Below, in pieces: positions 24,909-33,596 of a stretch of 64,000 bases of DNA (position 1 is its first letter; each line of letters begins with the position of its first letter). A model generated the notes under the pieces. It worked only from the letters and a program-made list of their open reading frames with translations. It was not told the origin of the DNA and ran no database searches. This DNA comes from an uncultured Sphingomonadaceae bacterium (GTDB taxonomy: Bacteria; Pseudomonadota; Alphaproteobacteria; Sphingomonadales; Sphingomonadaceae). The stretch is taken from NCBI GenBank assembly GCA_947493325.1, contig CANLQI010000002.1, forward strand, positions 372,001 through 436,000. The letters run 5' to 3'. The translations under genes and the position numbers were made by a program.

Positions 24909-26441
24909 GTGCGTTATGTCTATGGAGTAACATCTGCACTTTTGCTGGGCGGGAGCGCCGTTGCGCTCGCCACCGGACAACCGCTCGGCGCGCAGGTCGC
25001 GCAAAATGAAGAAACCGTCATGCGCAGCGCCGTTCCGCGCGCAGGCGCACCTGCCAGTTTTGCCGACCTGACCGAACAACTGCAACCCGCGGTCGTGAAC
25101 ATCTCGACACGCCAGCGTGTCCGGGTCCAGAATAACCCGTTTGCCGGAACGCCCTTTGGCGACCTGTTCGGCAATCGCCGAGGCGGTGGCGGCAATCAGA
25201 CTCGTCCGGCACAATCACTGGGTAGCGGATTCATCATTTCCGCCGACGGATATGTTGTCACCAATAACCATGTGGTCGCACCGCAAAGGGGCGGGCGTTC
25301 TTCAATCGAATCCATCACGGTGACAATGCCCGATGGAAAGGAATATGAGGCCGAACTGATAGGCCGCGATGAACAATCCGATCTGGCCGTGCTCAAAATT
25401 TCCCGCAGCCAGCCATTTCCTTTCGTGAAGTTTGGCGATTCCAGGCAGTCACGTGTGGGCGATTGGGTTATAGCCATCGGCAATCCATTTGGTCTTGGCG
25501 GGACGGTAACATCGGGCATTATTTCTGCGGTATATCGCAACACCGGTTCTGGCGCTGCATATGATCGTTATCTGCAAACGGACGCAGCCATCAACCGCGG
25601 CAATAGCGGTGGCCCCATGTTTGACCTTAATGGCAATGTCATAGGCATAAATAATGCGATCTTCTCCCCAACCGGCGGCAGCGTGGGTATTGGCTTTGCC
25701 ATTCCATCCGAAATTGCCGTGCCTATTGTCGAAACACTCAAAACCGGTGAGAAAGTCGAGCGCGGCTTTCTGGGCGTCGCATCGGGAATATTGAATGAAG
25801 ATCTGGCACTTTCCTTGGGCCTGCCCAAAAATCGCGGCGCATTCGTAAGTGAAGTTGTCGGTGATAGTGCCGCAGAAAAAGCCGGTGTTAAAGCAGGTGA
25901 TGTCATCGTTAAGGTTGATAATAAGGATGTGACGCAGGAACAGCCGCTGACATTTATTGTCGCCAATAAAAAACCCGGTGCCCGCGTTCCGATTGAGCTT
26001 ATCCGCGATGGCAAACGCATCAAGGTGACGGCACAGCTGGGTGAACGCGGCAGCGAAGACGAAGTCGCACGCAGCTTTGGCCTCGATTCTGAAGATGAAA
26101 TGTCAGAGCCTGACGAGCAAACAGTCGAAAAAGCTTCCCAGCAGGTCCTGGGTATCGCCGTGACAGAATTGACCCCGCAGCTGGCACGCCGTCTTCGTGT
26201 GGGCGAAGAGGTGGAAGGCGTGGTGATGCTGGGTATTGATCCGTCAACGGACGCCGCCACCAAAGGCTTTCGGCGCGGCGACATTATCCTGTCAATCAAC
26301 AATCGCCCGACGACAAGTCCCGAAGATGTCGACCGTATTGTCAGCAATGCAAAAAACTCTGGCCGCGAGGCCGTATTGCTCCGCGTACAGCGCCGCAATG
26401 CAAGGCCAGCATTTGTGCCGGTACGTCTGCGCAGCGAATAG
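24909..26441 (+). CDS. Periplasmic serine endoprotease, DegP/HtrA (Do) family
   Basis: The protein degrades or refolds damaged envelope proteins. It has 510 residues from a GTG start at 24909, preceded by AAGGA at a suitable distance. An ATG 57 bases upstream in frame would lie across the promoter. The N-terminus is a signal peptide (VRYVYGVTSALLLGGSAVALA). The catalytic triad is His in VTNNHVV, Asp in SDLAVLK and Ser in GNSGGP. Two PDZ domains follow (GFLGVASGILNEDLALSLGL and VLGIAVTELTPQLARRLRV). The acidic inter-PDZ linker (SEDEVARSFGLDSEDEMSEPDEQ) is unusually charged. A rho-independent terminator follows at 26462. Confidence 0.95.
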   Translation: MRYVYGVTSALLLGGSAVALATGQPLGAQVAQNEETVMRSAVPRAGAPASFADLTEQLQPAVVNISTRQRVRVQNNPFAGTPFGDLFGNRRGGGGNQTRPAQSLGSGFIISADGYVVTNNHVVAPQRGGRSSIESITVTMPDGKEYEAELIGRDEQSDLAVLKISRSQPFPFVKFGDSRQSRVGDWVIAIGNPFGLGGTVTSGIISAVYRNTGSGAAYDRYLQTDAAINRGNSGGPMFDLNGNVIGINNAIFSPTGGSVGIGFAIPSEIAVPIVETLKTGEKVERGFLGVASGILNEDLALSLGLPKNRGAFVSEVVGDSAAEKAGVKAGDVIVKVDNKDVTQEQPLTFIVANKKPGARVPIELIRDGKRIKVTAQLGERGSEDEVARSFGLDSEDEMSEPDEQTVEKASQQVLGIAVTELTPQLARRLRVGEEVEGVVMLGIDPSTDAATKGFRRGDIILSINNRPTTSPEDVDRIVSNAKNSGREAVLLRVQRRNARPAFVPVRLRSE

Positions 26442-26461
26442 ACCCGCCGCACATACACATC

Positions 26462-26500
26462 AAAGGCCCCGGAAGCATATGGCTTTTGGGGCCTTTGTTT
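26462..26500 (+). terminator. Rho-independent terminator after the Do protease
   Basis: AAAGGCCCC (26462-26470) pairs with GGGGCCTTT (26488-26496), with additional AAGC/GCTT pairing inside, then a GTTTT tract. It closes the protease transcript before the acetoacetyl-CoA reductase promoter region. Confidence 0.85.
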
Positions 26501-26589
26501 TGACCATCCCCTGCCGTTCGCGTCAACTTGTAAGCTGCGCGCGATTTTCCTAGTTTTGCGCGCATATAGAATCATTTAGGGAGCATGAA

Positions 26590-27312
26590 ATGTCACGCAT
26601 AGCAATAGTAACCGGCGGTACACGCGGAATCGGCGAGGCGATCAGCGTCGCCCTTAAGGATCAAGGTTTCACAGTCGCTGCAAATTATGCCGGCAATGAT
26701 GAAAAGGCCAAAGCCTTTACCGACCGCACCGGCATTGCCGCATTCAAATGGGACGTGGGCGACCATGAGGCCTGTCTTGCCGGATGCGCAGAAGTGGCCG
26801 AGCAACTGGGAGAAGTCGATGCCGTCGTCAATAACGCGGGCATCACCCGTGACGGCACTCTGCACCGCATGAGCTATGATGACTGGCATGAAGTCATGCG
26901 CGTCAATCTGGGCGGCTGTTTCAATATGGCCAAAGCCTGCTTCCCCGGCATGCGCGAGCGGCAGTGGGGTCGCATTGTCAATATTGGTTCGATCAACGGA
27001 CAAGCCGGGCAATATGGCCAGGTCAACTATGCCGCCGCCAAATCGGGCATCCACGGATTTACCAAAGCGCTGGCACAGGAAGGGGCAAAGTTCGGTGTCA
27101 CCGTAAATGCAATTGCCCCTGGCTATATCGACACAGACATGGTGGCCGCGGTGCCAGAGCCGGTGCTGGAAAAAATCGTCGCAAAAATTCCGGTTGGCCG
27201 CCTGGGTCAAGCCGAAGAGATCGCGCGCGGCGTGGCATTTTTGTGCAGCGAAAATGCCGCATTCGTGACCGGATCAACCATGTCGATCAATGGCGGACAA
27301 CATATGTATTAA
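26590..27312 (+). CDS. phbB: Acetoacetyl-CoA reductase
   Basis: This NADPH-dependent short-chain dehydrogenase reduces acetoacetyl-CoA to (R)-3-hydroxybutyryl-CoA, the monomer for PHB. The 240 residues show the cofactor motif TGGTRGIGEAI, NNAG at about residue 80, catalytic Ser in NIGSINGQAGQYGQVNYAAAK (YxxxK, read in parts) and a C-terminal GSTMSINGGQHMY typical of PhbB rather than FabG. AGGGAG precedes the ATG by about seven bases. The PHA synthase and phasin genes are 4-5 kb downstream on the other strand. The thiolase phaA is not in the window. Confidence 0.9.
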   Translation: MSRIAIVTGGTRGIGEAISVALKDQGFTVAANYAGNDEKAKAFTDRTGIAAFKWDVGDHEACLAGCAEVAEQLGEVDAVVNNAGITRDGTLHRMSYDDWHEVMRVNLGGCFNMAKACFPGMRERQWGRIVNIGSINGQAGQYGQVNYAAAKSGIHGFTKALAQEGAKFGVTVNAIAPGYIDTDMVAAVPEPVLEKIVAKIPVGRLGQAEEIARGVAFLCSENAAFVTGSTMSINGGQHMY

Positions 27313-27408
27313 TACCTCTTCAGGCAGCACGTGAAAATTGTATTAATTGATTATATACAATTGTTTACCGCGCAGCATTTTTGCACAACCATTATGTCGG
27401 GATAGTCT

Positions 27409-27663
27409 ATGACGGCAGGTGAAAATACCGATATTTACCACCCGCCCGTCAAGCGCAGCATTACCATTGCCGGACATCAGACATCGATCAGCCTGGAGCC
27501 GCTTTTCTGGGACAGGTTGAAACACGCCGCCGACGCACGCGGCCTTCCTCTCAATGCTCTTGTCGCACAAATTGATGTGGAACGGATGGCAGCCAGTGAC
27601 CCGCCCGGGCTCGCCACAGCGATACGGCTGTGGGTAGCTGTGCAAACAATACCGCTGGAATAG
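27409..27663 (+). CDS. Ribbon-helix-helix domain protein
   Basis: The 84-residue product reads VKRSITIAGHQTSISLEPLFWDRLKHAADARGLPLNALV in its middle (in parts): a beta strand followed by two helices, as in RHH_4 / COG4321 proteins. These are presumed small DNA-binding proteins of unknown target. There is no toxin partner. The stop is one base from the nnrE stop, so the genes are tightly convergent. Confidence 0.72.
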   Translation: MTAGENTDIYHPPVKRSITIAGHQTSISLEPLFWDRLKHAADARGLPLNALVAQIDVERMAASDPPGLATAIRLWVAVQTIPLE

Positions 27664-27664
27664 A

Positions 27665-28309
27665 TCAGCCCGGCGCCTGCATCTCCCGCGCGATATCGGC
27701 AAGGCCAATATCACCCAGCACCGTCCGGCCACAATGCTTCTTGGCAGGCAGTGTCACATGCGCCGGTTTATAGACGCCGAGCGCAACCGTTATATCGAAA
27801 TGCGGCACATTGCCTAACAGCACGCCTGTGTCAGTTTCTATCCCACTGGGCAGATCAATCGCCACGCTGTGCGTAGAGGCGCTGATCAGATCGGCAAGCC
27901 GTGATCCCGCTTGATTGTCCAAAGGCCGCGTCAGACCCGTGCCAAACAAGGCGTCAATCACTGTGGCCGCAGGCGCTGCGCTATTCAGCGATTCCACCTC
28001 ACCATCCCAACGTTTGCGGGCAATCCGGCAGGCCTCAGTCTTGGGTTTAGCCAAAGCCGCAACACGTACATTCCAACCGCGCTCCTGAAGCAGCCGCGCC
28101 GCCACATAGCCGTCGCCGCCATTATTGCCCGGACCGCACAGGACGAGCGCATCGCTTTGTGCATAGGCCGCGCAGATCGCATCCGCTACGGCGGAACCCG
28201 CCTTTTCCATCAGATTGATTACCGGCACGCCGCGGTCAAATATCACCTGCTCGGCCGCGCGTGTCTGGGCGGCGGTGAGAATCGGGATATTGCTGTGGTT
28301 AGCCTCCAT
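27665..28309 (-). CDS. nnrE: NAD(P)H-hydrate epimerase, single-domain form
   Basis: The YjeF N-terminal domain interconverts the R and S forms of hydrated NAD(P)H so the damage can be repaired. The 214 residues contain CGPGNNGGDGYVAARLL, DALFGTGLTRPL and AIDLPSGIETDTG. In most relatives this domain is fused to the ADP- or ATP-dependent dehydratase (NnrD), giving about 480 residues; here the protein stops right where the second domain should begin (GDIGLADIAREMQAPG). The sequence past the stop is the RHH gene in the opposite direction. The gene overlaps the DUF6958 gene by 11 bp. Confidence 0.85.
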   Translation of the reverse strand: MEANHSNIPILTAAQTRAAEQVIFDRGVPVINLMEKAGSAVADAICAAYAQSDALVLCGPGNNGGDGYVAARLLQERGWNVRVAALAKPKTEACRIARKRWDGEVESLNSAAPAATVIDALFGTGLTRPLDNQAGSRLADLISASTHSVAIDLPSGIETDTGVLLGNVPHFDITVALGVYKPAHVTLPAKKHCGRTVLGDIGLADIAREMQAPG

Positions 28310-28601
28310 CTATCCTGTGCCATCGAAGCGGTTTTGTATCCGCGCGGCAGATGATGCGCTTTGCTTCAAGATCAAGCTGCACTGTTTTTGACCACCATCC
28401 AGACTTCGCGCCGCCCGGAAAAAGCGATTGGTCAAGATGCGGCTTTACAGCATCCATCATTTCTTGGTGCGTAAAGCCGGGAGGGCTGTCCGGTAGTATC
28501 TTCAGCAGCGCGGCCCGCATATCATCATATTTTGCCTGATCGACACGCGCGGTCTGGCCGGGCGTATTGACATTTTCAACGGTGATCTTGTCATCAGTCA
28601 T
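28299..28601 (-). CDS. DUF6958 family protein
   Basis: The 100-residue protein begins MTDDKITVENVNTPGQ and contains a probable winged-helix-like segment (FTHQEMMDAVKPHL ... WWSKTVQLDLEAKRIICR). I place it in DUF6958 by overall pattern. Its function is unknown. Its 3' end overlaps nnrE and its start is 30 bp from the murA stop, so murA-DUF6958-nnrE read as one minus-strand run. Confidence 0.6.
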   Translation of the reverse strand: MTDDKITVENVNTPGQTARVDQAKYDDMRAALLKILPDSPPGFTHQEMMDAVKPHLDQSLFPGGAKSGWWSKTVQLDLEAKRIICRADTKPLRWHRIDGG

Positions 28602-28631
28602 TGCATTTTCTTCTGATGATAACTTCCCACA

Positions 28632-29921
28632 TCAATCCGCACCGACACGTTCTATGTCTGCGCCGACCAGCTTCAGCTTTTCTTCCAGCCGTTCATAACC
28701 GCGGTCAAGGTGATAGAGGCGACTGACTTCGGTTTCGCCTTCCGCCACCAATCCGGCCATCACCAGGCTCATGGAAGCACGCAGGTCCGTCGCCATCACT
28801 GGTGCGCCGGTAAAGCCTTCCACACCGTGCACGATCGCCGTGCGGCCCTTGGTTTCGATATTCGCGCCCATACGGTTCAGCTCCGGCACATGCATATAGC
28901 GGTTTTCGAAAATCGTTTCGGTGAGCACGCTTGAGCCTTCGGCCATGCACAGCATCGCCATAAACTGGGCCTGCATATCAGTGGCAAAGCCGGGATAAGG
29001 CGCCGTAGAAAGCGTCAGCGCCTGCAATGGCCCCTGATGCGCGACACGAATGCCGGTTTTGGTTTCCTCGACCAATACGTTCGCTGAGCGCAATGCCGTG
29101 ATGGTGGCATCCATTTCATCGGCCTTTGCACCGATCAGTTCGACATCACCGCCCGTCATCGCGGCGGCGCAGGCATAGCTGCCCGCCTCAATCCGGTCAC
29201 TCATCACGCGGTAGGTAGCGCCATGCAGCCGGTCTTTGCCGTGAATAATAAGGTCGGACGTGCCAATGCCTTCAATCTCTGCGCCCATAGCGGTGAGCAG
29301 ATTGCACAGGTCAACAATTTCGGGTTCGCGGGCCGCGTTGTGCAACGTGCATGTGCCCTTGGCGAGCACTGCGCCCATCAGCGCATTTTCCGTCGCGCCC
29401 ACGGACACGACCGGGAAAGAAAATGTTCCGCCAGGCAGGCCGCCTTTGGGCGCGGTCGCCTTGACATAACCAGCGGCTATTTCAATCTCCGCGCCAAATG
29501 CCTCCAGCGCTTTCAGGTGCAGATCAATCGGCCGATTGCCAATCGCGCAGCCGCCGGGTAGCGACACAGTCGCCTCGCCATCGCGCGCCAAAAGCGGCCC
29601 CAGCACCAATATCGATGCACGCATTTTGCGTACCAGATCATAAGGCGCGACATTGCTGGTCATCCGCGTCGCCTGCAAGGTCATGACGCGGCCAAAATCC
29701 TCCGGCCGCGCGCCCGCGATGCTGGTCGACACACCAAACTGATTCATCAGGTGCTGAAACCCGTCAATATCCGCCAGCCGCGGCAGATTGCGCAGCGTGA
29801 GCGGTTCGTCGGTGAGCAAAGCGCATGGCAGCAAAGTAAGCGCCGAATTTTTCGCGCCGGAAATAGGAATCTGGCCTTTAAGCGGATTGCCGCCGCGTAC
29901 AATTATCTTATCCATCCCCAC
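28632..29921 (-). CDS. murA: UDP-N-acetylglucosamine 1-carboxyvinyltransferase
   Basis: MurA catalyses the first committed step of peptidoglycan synthesis, adding enolpyruvate to UDP-GlcNAc in the cytoplasm. The 429-residue enzyme keeps the catalytic, fosfomycin-reactive cysteine in [18 protein letters not shown]. Further motifs are [15 protein letters not shown] near the N-terminus, the DMQAQFMA loop and [15 protein letters not shown]. The length and both lobes are complete. Confidence 0.97.
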   Translation of the reverse strand: MGMDKIIVRGGNPLKGQIPISGAKNSALTLLPCALLTDEPLTLRNLPRLADIDGFQHLMNQFGVSTSIAGARPEDFGRVMTLQATRMTSNVAPYDLVRKMRASILVLGPLLARDGEATVSLPGGCAIGNRPIDLHLKALEAFGAEIEIAAGYVKATAPKGGLPGGTFSFPVVSVGATENALMGAVLAKGTCTLHNAAREPEIVDLCNLLTAMGAEIEGIGTSDLIIHGKDRLHGATYRVMSDRIEAGSYACAAAMTGGDVELIGAKADEMDATITALRSANVLVEETKTGIRVAHQGPLQALTLSTAPYPGFATDMQAQFMAMLCMAEGSSVLTETIFENRYMHVPELNRMGANIETKGRTAIVHGVEGFTGAPVMATDLRASMSLVMAGLVAEGETEVSRLYHLDRGYERLEEKLKLVGADIERVGAD

Positions 29922-29975
29922 TTTCTAGCGGGAGTCTCTCTTTAGGCAAGAGACTTTAGGCAAGAGAAGTGGGGC

Positions 29976-30359
29976 CTATGCTTTTTCCAGTGTGCATTGC
30001 AGCGGATGTTGGTGTTCGCGGGCGAAGTCCATTACCTGATTCACCTTGGTTTCCGCAACTTCATAGGTGAATATACCGCACACCCCTACACCTTTTTGGT
30101 GGACGTGGAGCATCACGCGAGTGGCGTCTTCCATATCCATGCTGAAAAAACGTTTCAGCACCATGACGACAAACTCCATCGGCGTGTAGTCGTCGTTAAG
30201 CAACAGCACTTTATACTGGCTGGGCTTTTTCGGTTTGGTGCGGGTTTTGGTGGCAATGCCGGTTTCTTCCGCATCATCGCCATCACCATTGTCATCGGCG
30301 TTATCATCCCCGGTACAGATAGAGGCAGCGCGGATAGAAACTGCCCGCCGGACCGGCAT
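29976..30359 (-). CDS. clpS: ATP-dependent Clp protease adaptor
   Basis: ClpS delivers N-end-rule substrates to ClpAP. The core reads [24 protein letters not shown] with the Asn-Asp-Asp-Tyr-Thr-Pro-Met motif that binds the destabilising residue, and ends [30 protein letters not shown] (in parts). An acidic linker ([16 protein letters not shown]) precedes it. The start is uncertain: no in-frame start has a good ribosome binding site. ATG 30359 gives 127 residues, close to the family size. ATG 30407 would give 143, and an upstream TTG more. clpA is not in the window. Confidence 0.88.
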   Translation of the reverse strand: MPVRRAVSIRAASICTGDDNADDNGDGDDAEETGIATKTRTKPKKPSQYKVLLLNDDYTPMEFVVMVLKRFFSMDMEDATRVMLHVHQKGVGVCGIFTYEVAETKVNQVMDFAREHQHPLQCTLEKA

Positions 30360-30556
30360 CGCGGCGTGCGATGGGAAAAATGGAAGGGCGGAGTTTTTAA
30401 TCATCATGGTAATTATCGTTATTTTACCGCTGAAGGGCAAGAGGCGATAGCCGAATTATACCGGGTTCCTGTAAAAATATATCACGGCAACATGCAGTGC
30501 GCGCGCAGATAGCGCGAGAAAACGGAGGGCTGGCCATAGTGACATTGCCGAAATGC

Positions 30557-30587
30557 AAAAAGCCGCACCATCTCTGGCACGGCTTTT
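30557..30587 (-). terminator. Rho-independent terminator after the phasin gene
   Basis: On the minus strand AAAAGCCG pairs with CGGCTTTTT around a loop that itself contains TGCCAGAGATGGT, followed by the T-tract. It lies 37 bp past the phasin stop. Confidence 0.8.
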
Positions 30588-30623
30588 CACTTTATTTCAA
30601 ATCAGGCCGAAGCCTGAAAAAGC

Positions 30624-31481
30624 TTAGGCAGCTTTTTTAACAGCTTCAACGGCAACGCTGACGCGGTTTGAGATCGGCTGGAATGCTTCACCCGCAACTT
30701 TCAGGAACATTTCGGTGTTCTTGGAAGTCTGCGCAACCATCATGTCGAAACCTTTGCGTGCTGTAGAAGCCTGCAGCTGAACGAAATCGGTTGGTGATTT
30801 CACGGCAGCAAATTCTTTGGCTGTCGTGGTTGCAGCTTCAAAGTTGGTGCGCAGGTCGGCAGCATAAGACTGACCCATTTCCTGTGCGCCTTTTGCAGCG
30901 ATTTTACCGGATTCAACAACAGCTTCGATGTTCGCTTTGTTGAATTCGTTTGCCTGTGCGAAATATTCGTTGGCTTTGGCGAAAAGCGTCTTTGCGCGCT
31001 CGCTCATGTCACCGGCCATGTCGGTGACACGTGATGTCATAGCTTCCGTCGCTTTTTTCGCTTCAGCTGTTACTTTACCAGTTGTTTTAGCCATAATGTT
31101 TTCCTTCTTAGGTGTATTTGATTTCTTTGCGGTTTTACGCGCAGCCACTGCTTTTTTCGCAGGAGCTTTCTTTTTTGCTGCCGTTTTGGCGGCAGTCTTA
31201 CGAGTTGCTTTCGCCGCAGTCTTTTTCGCTACGGTCTTTTTGGCAGACGCCGCTTTTTTGGTGCGTACTGCTTTTTTTGCGACTGGCTTGGCTTTTACAG
31301 CGGCTTTCGCTGCTGTCTTGACCGGAGCCGGGGCTTTCTCCGCTTTCACTGCGGCAACTTCTTTCTTCGCAATCGCCGTGTCCGCTTTCGCAGCCTCGGT
31401 CTTTGCAGCAGATTTCACCACATCAGCTGTCGTCTTTGCAGTCACAGCCCCTGGTGCAATATTCGTATTCTGATCGCTCAT
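30624..31481 (-). CDS. Phasin family protein with histone H1-like N-terminal region
   Basis: Phasins coat polyhydroxyalkanoate granules. Residues about 40-130 are almost entirely Ala, Lys, Thr and Arg (KAAVKAKPVAKKAVRTKK, KKTAAKATRKTAAKTAAKKK), like histone H1 tails and the DNA-binding part of PhaF in pseudomonads. The remaining 155 residues form the phasin domain (NEYFAQANEFNKANIEAVVESGKIAAKGAQEMGQSYAADL, in parts). An internal ATG at 31094, at the exact start of the phasin domain, has AAGAAGGA seven bases upstream, so a short phasin without the basic tail may also be made. Two operator-like repeats and a consensus promoter lie just upstream, and a terminator lies downstream. Confidence 0.88.
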   Translation of the reverse strand: MSDQNTNIAPGAVTAKTTADVVKSAAKTEAAKADTAIAKKEVAAVKAEKAPAPVKTAAKAAVKAKPVAKKAVRTKKAASAKKTVAKKTAAKATRKTAAKTAAKKKAPAKKAVAARKTAKKSNTPKKENIMAKTTGKVTAEAKKATEAMTSRVTDMAGDMSERAKTLFAKANEYFAQANEFNKANIEAVVESGKIAAKGAQEMGQSYAADLRTNFEAATTTAKEFAAVKSPTDFVQLQASTARKGFDMMVAQTSKNTEMFLKVAGEAFQPISNRVSVAVEAVKKAA

Positions 31482-31504
31482 GATGCGTCCTTTATCGTGT
31501 CATG

Positions 31505-31567
31505 TTGCACTGCACAATAAGGATGGTTCGAACATATGTCAAGAGATTTTGTTGCACTGCACAATAA
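31505..31567 (-). promoter_or_regulatory. Phasin promoter with two PhaR-like operators
   Basis: The 16-mer TTGCACTGCACAATAA occurs at 31505-31520 and 31552-31567 (TGCA-C-TGCA core). On the minus strand a perfect -35 TTGACA lies at 31542-31537, then a 17-base spacer and -10 TATTGT at 31519-31514. One operator therefore covers the -10 and the other sits just upstream of the -35, a repression layout. PhaR repressors of alphaproteobacteria bind TGC-rich dyads in front of phasin genes and release when granules form. The phaR gene itself is not in the window. Confidence 0.75.
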
Positions 31568-31606
31568 ATATTACGCCGCAGCAAAAATATAAGGAAATGC
31601 GCTGGT

Positions 31607-33448
31607 TTAACGTGCTTTTACATAACTTCCAGGCGCATCCTCAATGGCTTTGAGCTTGCCTTTGCCGGGATTATATCCGCCTTTTACCTGTACCATTGTG
31701 CCCGATTGATTCTTGAGCCACTCTGCCCAATAAGGCCACCAGCTTCCAGCGGTTTCCTTCGCACCTGCAATAAACTCATCCAGCGAGGCGGCTTCATCGG
31801 TATTGGTCCAATACTGATATTTATTCTGGTCCGGGTGATTGACCACGCCCGCAATATGACCCGATCCTGCGAGCAGATATTCATACGGCCCGGAAAGATG
31901 CTGCGTCATTTTCCAAACACTCTCGGCCGGGGCGATATGATCTTCGCGGCCAGCCTGAATAAAACTCGGCGTTTCAATCTTGCGCAGGTCAATCGGTGTG
32001 CCATCCACCGTCATCGCCCCCGGCACGACCAGTTTATTGTCCCGGTACAGATCCTCCAGATAGGCACGGTGCCATTTGGATGGCAGATTGGTAGTGTCGC
32101 CATTCCAGTGCAACAGGTCGAATTGCGGATAGTCCTCACCCTTGAGGTAATTGTTGACGACGTAATTCCAGATCAGGTCGCGGCCGCGCAGCATATTGAA
32201 TGTCGCCGCCATATACCGGCCATCCAGATAGCCCTGCTGCGACACCTGTTCGATCAGTTTGAAATAGGCATCGTCGATAAACATTTTGAGATCGCCCGCG
32301 CGTTCGAAATCGACCTGGGCGGTAAAGAAAGTCGCGCTGTTTACTTTATCCGCTTCATCGCGCGCGGCCAGCAATGCCAATGTTGCCGCCAGTGTTGTGC
32401 CCGCCACGCAATAGCCGATCACATTCACGCTATCGACGCCCAGCGCATCGCGCACTGTATCTATCGCATCGATCTGCGCGCCCACATAATCGTCCCAGAT
32501 TACATCTTTCATGGATGCATCCGCGGATTTCCATGACACCATAAAGACAGGGATGCCCTGTTCCACCGCCCATTTCACAAAGCTTTTTTTCTCGTTCAGG
32601 TCGAGAATATAGAAACGGTTGATCCATGGCGGAAAGATGATGAGCGGCGTTTTCATGACCTTTTTCGTGACCGGCATATATTGTATCAGCTGATACATGG
32701 GCGTTTCATGCACCACTTTGCCCGGTGTCACCGCGATATTGCGGCCCAGCTCAAATGCATCGGGGTCCGTGTGCGTGAGCTGTCCCTTGCGCAGGTCATT
32801 GAGCATATGGCCCAGACCTTTCAGAAGGTTTTCGCCTTTGGTCTCTATGGTCCGCTGAATGACCTCGGGATTGGTCATGGCGAAATTGGATGGACTCATC
32901 GCATCAACAATGCCGCTGGTCAGCATGCGCATCTGCTTTCTCTGCTTGGCATCGAGCCCGTCCATATCCTGTACCGACTCCAGCATCTTGTCAGACATGG
33001 CGAGATAACTTTGGTAAATTGTCGCAAAAAGCGGATTTTCCTGCCACTGCGCATCGGCAAAACGACGGTCCTTGCGTGGCGATTCAGTCGGGTTGGTGAT
33101 GATTTGCGCCATTTCCTGCGCGCTTTCCACCGTTTGGGCCATCATCTTTGCCGCTGTGTTCCCCCACATTTTCAGACCCTGCGTGAAAATATCACCGGGA
33201 TCCGCAGCATCTGTATCCGGCATGCTGGGCAAATCCGCCTTCCAGCCGGACATCATTTTTTGCCAGGCATCCATGCCAAACATGTTGTACATTTTCGTGA
33301 TATCGACATCCGACGCCTTATCTTTCGCCATCTCCGACATATGCTCGGCAAGCATGGCCTGCATGCGCGTCATGACAGAGGCCCATTGCTGAAAATCCTC
33401 CACCGGATTTTCGGTTTTGCCGGAATTGCCCGTATCAGTATCACTCAT
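31607..33448 (-). CDS. phaC: Class I polyhydroxyalkanoate synthase
   Basis: PhaC polymerises hydroxyacyl-CoA into polyester at the granule surface. The 613-residue form is class I sized. The lipase-like box is GYCVAGTTLAA with the catalytic cysteine; the usual second residue after it is Gly, here Ala. The general base histidine is in AGSGHIAGVVNHP, and the catalytic Asp lies in the GREDHIAPAESVW region. WPYWAEWLKNQSG near the C-terminus is also typical. The ATG at 33448 is preferred over 33463 because AAAGG lies seven bases upstream of it. It is transcribed toward the phasin gene; their intergenic region holds the phasin promoter. Confidence 0.95.
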   Translation of the reverse strand: MSDTDTGNSGKTENPVEDFQQWASVMTRMQAMLAEHMSEMAKDKASDVDITKMYNMFGMDAWQKMMSGWKADLPSMPDTDAADPGDIFTQGLKMWGNTAAKMMAQTVESAQEMAQIITNPTESPRKDRRFADAQWQENPLFATIYQSYLAMSDKMLESVQDMDGLDAKQRKQMRMLTSGIVDAMSPSNFAMTNPEVIQRTIETKGENLLKGLGHMLNDLRKGQLTHTDPDAFELGRNIAVTPGKVVHETPMYQLIQYMPVTKKVMKTPLIIFPPWINRFYILDLNEKKSFVKWAVEQGIPVFMVSWKSADASMKDVIWDDYVGAQIDAIDTVRDALGVDSVNVIGYCVAGTTLAATLALLAARDEADKVNSATFFTAQVDFERAGDLKMFIDDAYFKLIEQVSQQGYLDGRYMAATFNMLRGRDLIWNYVVNNYLKGEDYPQFDLLHWNGDTTNLPSKWHRAYLEDLYRDNKLVVPGAMTVDGTPIDLRKIETPSFIQAGREDHIAPAESVWKMTQHLSGPYEYLLAGSGHIAGVVNHPDQNKYQYWTNTDEAASLDEFIAGAKETAGSWWPYWAEWLKNQSGTMVQVKGGYNPGKGKLKAIEDAPGSYVKAR

Positions 33449-33596
33449 GTGCTTGCCTTTCATGCCGCGCGGGATGTCACCATATAAAACAAATATCGGG
33501 CGATGGATAGGCGCTGCAGCTCCATTTTCCTCGACTTAATACAGACAATGCGTCAAATAGGTTCCATCCAATACATCAAGACGAAAGCCGCCTCAC

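Noticed and set aside
30928-31473. 181-codon plus-strand frame opposite the phasin gene, rich in Phe and Ala
   Set aside because: It is the antisense reading of the Lys/Ala repeat region and has no ribosome site.
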